A stretch of DNA of 61,885 nt from an uncultured Lachnospiraceae bacterium (GTDB lineage: Bacteria; Bacillota; Clostridia; Lachnospirales; Lachnospiraceae), in contig CANRWO010000017.1 of the NCBI GenBank assembly GCA_947643615.1, forward strand, positions 1 to 61,885, given 5' to 3'. Under the pieces are notes generated by a model. The model was not told where the DNA came from and did no database searches. It saw only the letters and a program-made list of their open reading frames with translations. Within the stretch, counting starts at the first letter, position 1. Each line of letters opens with the position of its first letter. Below are positions 1 to 7,997 of the stretch, piece after piece. The translations under genes and the position numbers were made by a program.

Positions 1-416
1 ATAACCGCCTGATGAGGAGGCACGTATACACCGCCGTACTTCTTGGCACAGGTCAACCCAAACATATGGTCATCCTCGTTGATGGTGCCTCCCACCGCGC
101 ACAATGAGTTATGGCAGTTGGTCAGCACATAGGGCATGGGGAATTTCTGCAACCCTGACGCCCTGGCCGTCTGAATGATACCCACAAAGGTGATATCATG
201 GCTGGTCAATTTGTCGAACCTTACCTTCAGCTTGTCCATATTGCCGGAAGTATTGTGGTTTTCCAGAATACCGTATGCAATGGTCTGCCTGGCCGCTTCC
301 TCCCTGGTGGTCTCTTTTCCGGTTTTTGCTTTTATTGCGGCGGCCGCCTCTGCATTATCCGGCACAATCTCCGTGCCGTTGATCAGATAAGCGCCGCCCT
401 GTGACAATGTTACCAT
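1..416 (-). CDS. Aconitase-superfamily hydratase, partial (N-terminus only)
   Basis: The first 138 or so codons of a gene that runs off the left edge. The start is the ATG at 416-414, preceded by a GGAGGA ribosome-binding site. The visible part has the segments [20 protein letters not shown] and [12 protein letters not shown], which match the N-terminus of the clostridial 'hydratase' branch of the aconitase / homoaconitase superfamily. Those enzymes use a [4Fe-4S] cluster to dehydrate and rehydrate hydroxy acids. The substrate cannot be read from this fragment, and the cluster cysteines and C-terminal swivel domain would lie outside the window. A good promoter stands upstream at 518-546. Confidence 0.7.
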   Translation of the reverse strand, partial: MVTLSQGGAYLINGTEIVPDNAEAAAAIKAKTGKETTREEAARQTIAYGILENHNTSGNMDKLKVRFDKLTSHDITFVGIIQTARASGLQKFPMPYVLTNCHNSLCAVGGTINEDDHMFGLTCAKKYGGVYVPPHQAV

Positions 417-517
417 ATATTTCCTCCATTCCGGTTCCGGGACCGTCCTGTCGCACCGCCGGTCCCTTGATTGGCAGTTTCTGTTTTGTCAGCATTTGAT
501 TTTTCAATCACTCAATT

Positions 518-546
518 ATTATAAAAGAAACCATCTGTTAATGCAA
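518..546 (-). promoter_or_regulatory. Sigma-A-type promoter of the hydratase gene
   Basis: On the minus strand a -35 box TTGCAT (546-541) and a perfect -10 box TATAAT (523-518) are 17 bp apart, about 100 bp upstream of the hydratase start. Confidence 0.7.
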
Positions 547-586
547 TGCCTAAGCTCCTGAAAAAACAGATAGTTTACTCACCATG

Positions 587-682
587 GTTACGGTTCACAC
601 GCGCCATTCGTCCGTTCGTACCCAGATAGCTTCTTATGCAAGCATAAATTTATCTGGGTACGACTGACGTGTGAACTGTAAC
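587..682. repeat. 96-bp long imperfect palindrome (possible mobile or REP-like hairpin)
   Basis: The outer arms (587-601 and 668-682) are 15 bp each and pair with one mismatch. Inner arms at 617-628 and 651-662 form a perfect 12-bp stem around a small TTATG/CATAA hairpin. The two stems are separated by unpaired segments of 15 and 5 bases. There is no long T-run on either side, so a simple intrinsic terminator is a poor explanation. It sits between the end of the phosphoesterase gene (737) and the hydratase promoter. A small non-autonomous element or a REP-like structure is the best guess. Confidence 0.7.
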
Positions 683-736
683 TCATCATGTATTTCATCC
701 CCTGAAACGCAGGCCCGCAACAAATCTGCTGCGCTT

Positions 737-1678
737 TTACTCCGCCGTCCCCTTGACCCTGATCAGCACGGCACATCCCTCATATGCCGGGGCGCCCACA
801 ATCTGGCGCAGCTGAAGCTCTTCGTCAAGCATCTCTTCGTCATACAGGTGCACATGGCCCGCAAGCACCAGCTTTACCGGACTGCCTTCCGCAGTGACAA
901 GGTCCATAAAACGCTGGGAAATATCATCGGGCCAAATCCCCCCGCCGTTTCCGTTCCCGATTACCGTAGGGCTGCCCCACGCCTCCACCGCCTTAGGCAG
1001 CAATTCCTCTGCGGCATAGGGCACATGGTTCAGCACAACCACAGGCTTACCCTGTGCCATAAGTTCCTCACAGAGGGGAAACGCATCCTCATTCACCTGC
1101 CCCGGACTGTTGTCCACTCCCACCAGGATCAGTTCCCCGATCTCCAGGGATTGGACAGCCGTGCTGCCCTGCATCATGGGAGAAAGCCTGGACAGATATG
1201 TTTCCTTACCGTAGTCCGTCATATACTCCCAGGGGTATGTCCAGTCATGGTTCCCGGGCACATACAAATAAGGCATTTCCAGTTCCCCAAGCTGTTCCCG
1301 GAGCCAATCAATATTGGCATCGGAAGGAGAGTCTATGATATCTCCTCCCAGAAGTACCGCATCCACATCACTCTCGTTGGCATACGCGATCCATGCCGGG
1401 AACTGCTCTGCGGATGGCACCCCTTCCTGATTGACAAACATGCCCTGGCGCTGCTCCACATACTGGCGTTCCTGCTCCGACGCCTTATCGTCCTGTATCA
1501 CCACATGGGAATCCGTCAGGAGCAGAAAGGAATATTCGCCTTCCAGTCCTTCCACATATATCGTTTCTTCCGTAATCCTTTTCTCCCAGGATGCCTCTTT
1601 ATAGCTGCAGCCGCCCAAGTATATCACTGAGGCGGCCGCACACATAAGGAACCCTGCACGCTTGAATCTGTTTTTCAT
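737..1678 (-). CDS. Secreted metallophosphoesterase lipoprotein (calcineurin-like)
   Basis: This 313-residue protein begins with a lipoprotein signal peptide: a basic start, a hydrophobic stretch and the lipobox LGGC, with the acylated Cys at residue 24. It should therefore be anchored on the outside of the membrane. The body has the calcineurin-like metal-binding motifs in order: D-S-H near residue 56, GGD near 111, GNHD at 142-145, then NHVP and GHVH. The family hydrolyses phosphomono- or diesters with a two-metal centre. The substrate is unknown. It lies 56 bp downstream of glgP on the same strand and may be read through from it. Confidence 0.85.
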   Translation of the reverse strand: MKNRFKRAGFLMCAAASVIYLGGCSYKEASWEKRITEETIYVEGLEGEYSFLLLTDSHVVIQDDKASEQERQYVEQRQGMFVNQEGVPSAEQFPAWIAYANESDVDAVLLGGDIIDSPSDANIDWLREQLGELEMPYLYVPGNHDWTYPWEYMTDYGKETYLSRLSPMMQGSTAVQSLEIGELILVGVDNSPGQVNEDAFPLCEELMAQGKPVVVLNHVPYAAEELLPKAVEAWGSPTVIGNGNGGGIWPDDISQRFMDLVTAEGSPVKLVLAGHVHLYDEEMLDEELQLRQIVGAPAYEGCAVLIRVKGTAE

Positions 1679-1734
1679 GCAATTCCCTTCATATTTATTG
1701 TTTTGCTGCTTTTTTATTTTCCGCAGCGCATTCC

Positions 1735-4263
1735 CTACATAGTTACTTTATCCAGATGCCAGATCTCATCCACATACTGCTGGATGGTCCTGTCAGAAGT
1801 AAACTTACCAGAACATGCCACATTCAAAATAGCGCTTCTTGCCCAGCTTTCGGTTTTTCTGTAAGCCGCCTCCACTTTCTTCTGCGCTTCCACATAAGAC
1901 CGGAAATCCTTCAGGATAAAATAGGTATCACGGTTCAGCAGCGTATCGTACAGAGGTTTAAACAGCTCCTTATTTGCGGAATAGGTTCCGTCAATCAGCT
2001 GTGTCAGCACTTTCTTAATGTCCGCATCGCTGTTGAAGATCTCAATGGGGTAATAACCGCCATGGTTCTCGTAATGAATGACTTCATCGGAGGACATACC
2101 GAAGATAAAGGCATGCTCTTCCCCAACCTCCTCCACGATCTCAACATTTGCACCGTCCATTGTGCCCAGGGTCAGCGCACCGTTCAGCATGAACTTCATA
2201 TTGCCGGTACCGGACGCTTCCTTGCTGGCAGTGGAGATCTGTTCGGAGACATCTGCTGCCGCAAAAATAATCTCCGCGTTAGACACATTGTAATTCTCGA
2301 TAAACACTACCTTCAGCTTGCCGCCAATGGACTTATCCTCATTGACCACGTCAGCAACCGCGTTGATCAGCTTGATGGTAAGCTTTGCAGTCTTATAGCC
2401 GGCTGCTGCTTTTGCGCCAAAGATAAAGGTCCTGGGGTAGAACTCCATGGAAGGGTTCGCCTTCAGCTGGTTATACAGGTACATTACATGTAAAATATTC
2501 AGAAGCTGCCTCTTGTACTCATGGAGACGCTTTACCTGCACATCGAAAATCGAATTGGGATCCACCTCAATGCCGTTATGTTCCTTGATATATTTTGCCA
2601 GGCGGAGTTTATTCTTATACTTGATCTCCATAAACTCCTTCTGGGCGGCCTTATCCTCCGCCAGCGGCTTGATCTTACTGATCTGGGGCAGATCGGTGAT
2701 CCAGCCGTCCCCCGCCTTGGCGGTAACCCAGTCTGCCAGCAGGGGATTTCCGTGAAGCAGGAAACGTCTCTGGGTAATACCGTTGGTCTTATTGTTGAAG
2801 CGCTCCGGGAACATCTCATAAAAGTCCTTCAGCTCTTCCTTTTTCAGAATCTCTGTGTGCAGCCTTGCCACACCGTTCACGGAATAGCCTGCCACGATCG
2901 CCATGTGGGCCATCTTCACCTGTCCGTCGTAGAGGATCGCCATTTTGCGGATCTTCTCCTGCACATCCACGCCGCAGACATGGGCATACTTCTCCTCGAT
3001 CTGCAGGATGAACCTGCGGTTGATCTCTTCCACAATCTGGTAAATTCTGGGGAGCAGCCGTGAGAACAGGTCGATAGGCCATTTCTCCAACGCCTCCGCC
3101 ATAATGGTATGGTTGGTATATGCACAGGTCTTGGTAGTGATGTCCCATGCCTCGTCCCAGGACAGATGGTACTCATCCAGGAGAATCCTCATCAGCTCGG
3201 GGATTGCAACGGTAGGATGGGTATCATTCAGCTGGAAGGTTACTTTCTCATAAAAATGATGGATATCGTCATGCTTCCTCATGTATTTCTGGACCGCTTC
3301 CTGGACGGATGCGGAGATAAAGAAATACTGCTGTTTCAGACGGAGCTCCTTACCTGCGTAATGATTGTCGTTGGGGTAAAGAACCTCCACGATATTCCTG
3401 GCCAGGTTCTCCTGCTCCACAGCCTTGCGGTAATCACCCTGGTCGAAGGAATCCAGCTTAAAGCCTTCCATGGGTTCCGCATCCCAGATCCGCAGAGTGT
3501 TCACAATGCCATTGTCATAACCCACAATAGGCAGGTCAAAGGGGATGGCCCTTACAGCCTGGTAATCTTCCTGGGAGAAATGGGCAACACCGTTCTCGTC
3601 ATTGTACATTGCCACATACCCACCGAATTTTACCACCTTTGCATATTCCGGCCTGCGGAGTTCAAAAGGATTGCCGTCAGCCAGCCAGTTGTCGGGCACT
3701 TCCACCTGGTAGCCGTCGCGGATCTCCTGTTTAAACATACCGTAACGGTAGCGGATGCCGCAGCCGTAAGCGGGATAACCCAGGCTTGCAAGGGAGTCCA
3801 TAAAGCAGGCCGCCAGACGGCCCAGGCCGCCGTTGCCCAGGGCTGCGTCGGGTTCCTGGTCCTCCACAAGGTTCAGGTCAAACCCTAATTCATCCAATGC
3901 TTCCCTCACCGGCTTTGAAGCCTGCAGGTTAATGATATTATTACCCAATGCACGGCCCATGAGGAATTCCATGGACATATAATATACCATCTTGGGGTCT
4001 TCCTTCTCATAAGCCTTCTGTGTCTTGATCCAGTTTTCTATGATCTGGTCCTTGATGGCCAGGGATGCCGCCTGGAACACCTGCTGGGGTGTGGCCTCGG
4101 ACATGTCCTTGCGGTAAAGCGTCCTGACATTATACTCCACGCTTCTCTTGAACAGATCCTTATTAAATTTTAACTTGCCTTCCGTTTTCTCGCTAATTTC
4201 TGCAATTTCTTTGTTTGCCTCTTCAGGGGCCGCAGAATTCTTTTTGATTATCATATTCTTCAT
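1735..4263 (-). CDS. glgP: Glycogen phosphorylase
   Basis: The product is 842 residues, a normal length for bacterial GT35 phosphorylases. It releases glucose 1-phosphate from glycogen by phosphorolysis in the cytosol. The pyridoxal-phosphate site EASGTGNMKF is intact, with the Schiff-base Lys at residue 690. The segments DALGNGGLGRL-like, NDTHPT and KRLHEYKRQ are also typical. It begins about 35 residues earlier than the family core, with a charged N-terminal stretch; the ATG at 4263 is used because an AAAGGAG site precedes it. Its own promoter (4343-4370) overlaps the end of ileS. It pairs functionally with glgC and glgD at 28-30 kb. Confidence 0.97.
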   Translation of the reverse strand: MKNMIIKKNSAAPEEANKEIAEISEKTEGKLKFNKDLFKRSVEYNVRTLYRKDMSEATPQQVFQAASLAIKDQIIENWIKTQKAYEKEDPKMVYYMSMEFLMGRALGNNIINLQASKPVREALDELGFDLNLVEDQEPDAALGNGGLGRLAACFMDSLASLGYPAYGCGIRYRYGMFKQEIRDGYQVEVPDNWLADGNPFELRRPEYAKVVKFGGYVAMYNDENGVAHFSQEDYQAVRAIPFDLPIVGYDNGIVNTLRIWDAEPMEGFKLDSFDQGDYRKAVEQENLARNIVEVLYPNDNHYAGKELRLKQQYFFISASVQEAVQKYMRKHDDIHHFYEKVTFQLNDTHPTVAIPELMRILLDEYHLSWDEAWDITTKTCAYTNHTIMAEALEKWPIDLFSRLLPRIYQIVEEINRRFILQIEEKYAHVCGVDVQEKIRKMAILYDGQVKMAHMAIVAGYSVNGVARLHTEILKKEELKDFYEMFPERFNNKTNGITQRRFLLHGNPLLADWVTAKAGDGWITDLPQISKIKPLAEDKAAQKEFMEIKYKNKLRLAKYIKEHNGIEVDPNSIFDVQVKRLHEYKRQLLNILHVMYLYNQLKANPSMEFYPRTFIFGAKAAAGYKTAKLTIKLINAVADVVNEDKSIGGKLKVVFIENYNVSNAEIIFAAADVSEQISTASKEASGTGNMKFMLNGALTLGTMDGANVEIVEEVGEEHAFIFGMSSDEVIHYENHGGYYPIEIFNSDADIKKVLTQLIDGTYSANKELFKPLYDTLLNRDTYFILKDFRSYVEAQKKVEAAYRKTESWARSAILNVACSGKFTSDRTIQQYVDEIWHLDKVTM

Positions 4264-4342
4264 TTTTATGGACGTACTCCTTTCTCCAAAACGCTGCCTA
4301 TTTGCGTTTCTACTGCTCCACTTCGGAAATAATCCATTTCCT

Positions 4343-4370
4343 ATTATAACAGAATATGGAAGATTTTCAA
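4343..4370 (-). promoter_or_regulatory. glgP promoter overlapping the ileS stop
   Basis: TTGAAA (4370-4365) and TATAAT (4348-4343) are separated by 16 bp, and the -10 carries the extended TGn element. The -35 lies across the last codon of ileS. Confidence 0.7.
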
Positions 4371-7300
4371 ACCTTTTCTATGGCTATGGTGACTGTTTCG
4401 CCGTTCACGTTCCATTCCCTGGAAAACGCATAGTCCACCACGCCGTCCGTCAGCGAATCCGCCAGGACCTTATCGGCGATCACCCTGAGGTTCCTGTCCG
4501 CCAAGGCTGACAGCCTTGCATTCCCCATGAGGGATACGCGAATATGGTCCATCACCTCAAACCCTGCCTCTTTCCGCATGGTCTGGATTTTGCTGATGAT
4601 CTCGTAGACGAATCCCTCCTCGATCAGCTCTTCTGTCAGATTGGTATCCAGGACAACCGTCAGTTTATTGTCTTCCTGGGATACATATCCTTCCTTCTGG
4701 GCTACGTCGATGAGCAGATCCTCTTTTGCCAGTTCCACTGCCACGCCGTCTACCGCAAAGGCCAGCCTTCCATTGGCATTCAGCTCATCCATTGCCGCGT
4801 TTCCGTCCAGGGAAGCCAGGGTCTCCCGGATTCCCCCAAGCTGCTTGCCGTACTTAGGCCCCACCGTGCGCAGCTGGGGTTTGAAGGTATAGGAGGTAAA
4901 TTCCCTTACATCCTCCGTAAATACGACCTCTTTGACATTCAGCTCCTCTTTGATGATATCCGTATAAAATTGATCCAGTGTAAAATCTGCCTTGATAAAC
5001 ATGCGGCTCACAGGCTGTCGGTTCTTGATGGCCGCATCGTTACGGCAGGCCCGCCCCATGGCAACGGCTTCCAGCACATCCTCCATGGATTCCTCCAGCT
5101 TCCTGTCAATGTATTTCTCCTCTGCCACAGGGAAGCTGCACAGATGGATGCTTTCAGGGGCAGTGCTGTCAACGCTGCGCACCATATTCTGGTAAATCTC
5201 CTCCGTCATAAAGGGCACCATGGGCGCTGCCGCTTTGCAGATTGTCACCAAGGCAGTGTAAAGGGTCATATAAGCATTGACTTTATCCTGCTCCATTCCC
5301 TTTGCCCAGAAGCGTTCACGGCTGCGGCGCACATACCAGTTGCTCATCTCGTCCACAAAATCCTGGAGGGCCTTGGCAGCCTCGGTGATACGGTATTTGT
5401 CCAGATCGTTGTCCACCTGGCCTACCACCGTGTTCAGGCGGGAGAGAAGCCATTTGTCCATAACAGACAGCTTATCATATTCCAAAACATATTTTGTGGC
5501 ATCAAAATTGTCTATATTGGCATAAAGGATAAAGAATGCATAGGTATTCCAGAGAGTGCCCATGAACTTTCTCTGTCCTTCCATCACTATCTTGCCGGAA
5601 AACCGCTTAGGCAGCCAGGGCGCCGCACTGGTGTAGAAATACCAGCGGATGGCGTCTGCGCCGTAGGTGTTCAGGGCCTCAAAAGGATCTATGGCATTTC
5701 CTTTTGACTTGGACATCTTCTGGCCGTCCTCGTCCAGCACATGCCCCATGACAATGACATTCTCAAAGGGCGCTTTGTTAAACAACAGCGTGGACTCCGC
5801 CAGCAGGGAGTAAAACCATCCCCTTGTCTGATCCACCGCCTCGGAAATAAACTGGGCAGGGAAACGCTGCTGGAAAAGCTCCTTATTTTCAAAGGGATAA
5901 TGATACTGCGCAAAGGGCATTGCCCCGGAATCAAACCAACAGTCAATGACCTCCGGCACACGCTTCATGGCCTTGCCGCACTCGGGGCAGGGGATGGTGA
6001 TGGCATCCACATAGGGCCTGTGCAGCTCCACCGTCTTTGCCTCCGGGTTTTGGCTCAGTTCGTACAGCTCCTGGCGGCTTCCCACGGAATGCACATGCCC
6101 GCACTCACACTCCCAGACATTTAACGGCGTTCCCCAATAACGGTTACGAGATACGGCCCAGTCCTGGATATTCTCCAGCCAGTTGCCGAAACGGCCTTCT
6201 CCGATGGACTGGGGGATCCAGTTAATGGTATGATTGTTCCTTACCAGATCCTCCTTCACTGCTGTCATCTTAATGAACCAGGACTCTCTCGCATAGTACA
6301 GCAGAGGAGTGTCGCATCTCCAGCAGAAAGGATAATCGTGCTCAAACTTCGGTGCGTCAAACAGCTTGCCCTCTGTGTCCAGGTCCTTCAGGATATGAGG
6401 GTCCGCATCCTTCACAAAGGTCCCTCCGTAAGGAGTGTCCTGTGTCATTTCACCCTTGCTGTCCACAAACTGTACAAAGGGAAGGTCATACTTCCTGCCC
6501 ACGTTGGCGTCATCCTCACCGAAAGCGGGGGCAATGTGTACGATTCCCGTGCCGTCGGACATTGTGACATAGGTGTCACAAGTCACAAAGAACCCTTTCT
6601 TGCGCTGCTTTGCCGCTGCTTCCCCGGCACACGCAAACAGAGGCTCGTACTCCTTATATTCCAGGTCCTTTCCGGTGTATGTCTCCAGCACCTCATAGGC
6701 CGTCTCTCCCTCTCCTGCAAGAATACCCAGAACCTTATCCAGAAGCTCCTGGGCCATGTAATAGACTTTTCCGTCGGCGGCCTTCACCTTGCAATAGGTA
6801 TCCTCCGGGTTCACGCAGAGCGCCACATTGGAGGGCAGTGTCCAGGGCGTGGTGGTCCATGCCAGGAAATATGCGTCCTCCCCCACGCACCGGAAACGGA
6901 CGATGGCGGAACGCTCCTTCACCGCCTTATAACCCTGCGCCACCTCGTGGCTGGACAGAGGGGTTCCGCAGCGGGGGCAGTAAGGGACAATCTTAAACCC
7001 TTTATACAAAAGTCCCTTGTCCCAGATGGTCTTTAACGCCCACCACTCGGACTCAATAAAATTATCGTCATAAGTAACGTAAGGATCTTCCATATCCGCC
7101 CAGAAACCGACGATGTCCGAGAAATCTTCCCACATCCCCTTGTACTTCCAGACACTCTCCTTACATTTGTCGATAAAGGGAGCCAGCCCGTACTCCTCGA
7201 TCTGCTCCTTGCCGTCCAGGCCCAGCAGCTTCTCCACCTCCAGCTCCACAGGCAGTCCATGGGTATCCCAGCCGGCCTTCCTGGGTACCATGCACCCTTT

Positions 7301-7522
7301 CATCGTACGGTACCTGGGAATCATATCCTTGATGGTCCTGGTCTCCACATGGCCGATATGGGGTTTGCCGTTGGCAGTAGGCGGGCCGTCGTAAAAGGTG
7401 TAGGTAGGGCCGTCCTTCCTGCTGTCGATGCTTTTCTGGAAAATCTGGTGATCCGACCAGAATTTCTGAATCGCCTTTTCCCTTTCCACAAAGTTCAAAT
7501 TGCTGTCAACCTGTTTGTACAT
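4367..7522 (-). CDS. ileS: Isoleucyl-tRNA synthetase, long eukaryote-like type
   Basis: The product has 1051 residues and charges tRNA-Ile in the cytosol. The class I signatures are intact: HIGH at residues 55-58 and KMSKS at 602-606. The GWDTHGLPVE segment, the CP1 editing region with TTPWTLPSN and GTGIVHIAPAFGEDD, and a long C-terminal domain are present. The length and these segments fit the IleRS2 (eukaryote-like) group rather than the ~930-residue standard bacterial form; many members of that group tolerate mupirocin, but this is family knowledge and not shown here. Expression should be set by the T-box leader upstream. Confidence 0.97.
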   Translation of the reverse strand: MYKQVDSNLNFVEREKAIQKFWSDHQIFQKSIDSRKDGPTYTFYDGPPTANGKPHIGHVETRTIKDMIPRYRTMKGCMVPRKAGWDTHGLPVELEVEKLLGLDGKEQIEEYGLAPFIDKCKESVWKYKGMWEDFSDIVGFWADMEDPYVTYDDNFIESEWWALKTIWDKGLLYKGFKIVPYCPRCGTPLSSHEVAQGYKAVKERSAIVRFRCVGEDAYFLAWTTTPWTLPSNVALCVNPEDTYCKVKAADGKVYYMAQELLDKVLGILAGEGETAYEVLETYTGKDLEYKEYEPLFACAGEAAAKQRKKGFFVTCDTYVTMSDGTGIVHIAPAFGEDDANVGRKYDLPFVQFVDSKGEMTQDTPYGGTFVKDADPHILKDLDTEGKLFDAPKFEHDYPFCWRCDTPLLYYARESWFIKMTAVKEDLVRNNHTINWIPQSIGEGRFGNWLENIQDWAVSRNRYWGTPLNVWECECGHVHSVGSRQELYELSQNPEAKTVELHRPYVDAITIPCPECGKAMKRVPEVIDCWFDSGAMPFAQYHYPFENKELFQQRFPAQFISEAVDQTRGWFYSLLAESTLLFNKAPFENVIVMGHVLDEDGQKMSKSKGNAIDPFEALNTYGADAIRWYFYTSAAPWLPKRFSGKIVMEGQRKFMGTLWNTYAFFILYANIDNFDATKYVLEYDKLSVMDKWLLSRLNTVVGQVDNDLDKYRITEAAKALQDFVDEMSNWYVRRSRERFWAKGMEQDKVNAYMTLYTALVTICKAAAPMVPFMTEEIYQNMVRSVDSTAPESIHLCSFPVAEEKYIDRKLEESMEDVLEAVAMGRACRNDAAIKNRQPVSRMFIKADFTLDQFYTDIIKEELNVKEVVFTEDVREFTSYTFKPQLRTVGPKYGKQLGGIRETLASLDGNAAMDELNANGRLAFAVDGVAVELAKEDLLIDVAQKEGYVSQEDNKLTVVLDTNLTEELIEEGFVYEIISKIQTMRKEAGFEVMDHIRVSLMGNARLSALADRNLRVIADKVLADSLTDGVVDYAFSREWNVNGETVTIAIEKV

Positions 7523-7629
7523 TTCGTCCTTCCTTTCTTTGCCGCTGCATTGTAATCATTTACGCCTGCCGGATCTTCGGTTTCAACTCCTTCTGCAAAC
7601 CGCATGTACGCGTGGCAATGGTCCCCGCC

Positions 7630-7962
7630 ATATTAAAAAAGACCCCGTCCCGTAAAAGGACGAGGTCCATGACTTCGCTACCACCTGTTACATCATACGC
7701 TTCCAGCATAAAATTCCCGTGAAAGTTATATGGTATCCCTTAACGCGGGAGGATCGTCCAAGACTACCGGGGGATAAACCCGCCATACAGCACTCTGCCG
7801 CAAGCGCTTTTCCTTTGGTCCTGGCTGCTCGGAAGTGATCTTCACCGTATCCCTACTCGCGCCGGCCTCCCACCCTCGCCGGCTCGCTTTGCCTTTCCGA
7901 ATATGGCTACTCTCTTCGTCACTGCATTTTACTTTTTCGGGCCGGAATAATTCCCGCCACAT
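7630..7962 (-). promoter_or_regulatory. T-box leader (tRNA-Ile-sensing) of ileS
   Basis: Reading the minus strand, the leader opens with GACGAAGAGAGTA (starting near 7920), as T-box stem I does. The specifier loop holds ATC (7839-7837) followed by A, in GAAGATCACTTC, matching an isoleucine codon. The T-box sequence GGTGGTAGCG, which pairs with the uncharged tRNA acceptor end, is at 7686-7677. A strong terminator follows. In the known mechanism uncharged tRNA-Ile stabilises the antiterminator and lets ileS be transcribed. Roughly 105 bases then separate the terminator from the ATG, with no further feature seen. Confidence 0.93.
7631..7667 (-). terminator. Regulated terminator of the ileS T-box
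   Basis: The arms 7667-7658 and 7650-7641 form a GC-rich 10-bp stem with one mismatch around a 7-base loop, followed by a run of six T. The 5' arm lies just after the T-box sequence, as expected for the alternative terminator. Confidence 0.92.
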
Positions 7963-7967
7963 CAGGT

Positions 7968-7997
7968 ATTATAGTATCCGGCTTTTTCACTTGTCAA
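7968..7997 (-). promoter_or_regulatory. Promoter of the ileS T-box transcript
   Basis: A perfect TTGACA (7997-7992) and a perfect TATAAT (7973-7968) are 18 bp apart. The -35 box lies inside the last codons of the GGDEF gene, so ileS is transcribed independently of it. Confidence 0.85.

Noticed and set aside
671..1630. A 319-codon open frame on the plus strand
   Set aside because: It lies antisense to the phosphoesterase lipoprotein, has no ribosome-binding site, and its translation is rich in His, Arg and Leu without motifs. The opposite strand explains it.
4544..5707. A 387-codon open frame on the plus strand
   Set aside because: Antisense shadow of ileS; composition and lack of start signals argue against a gene.
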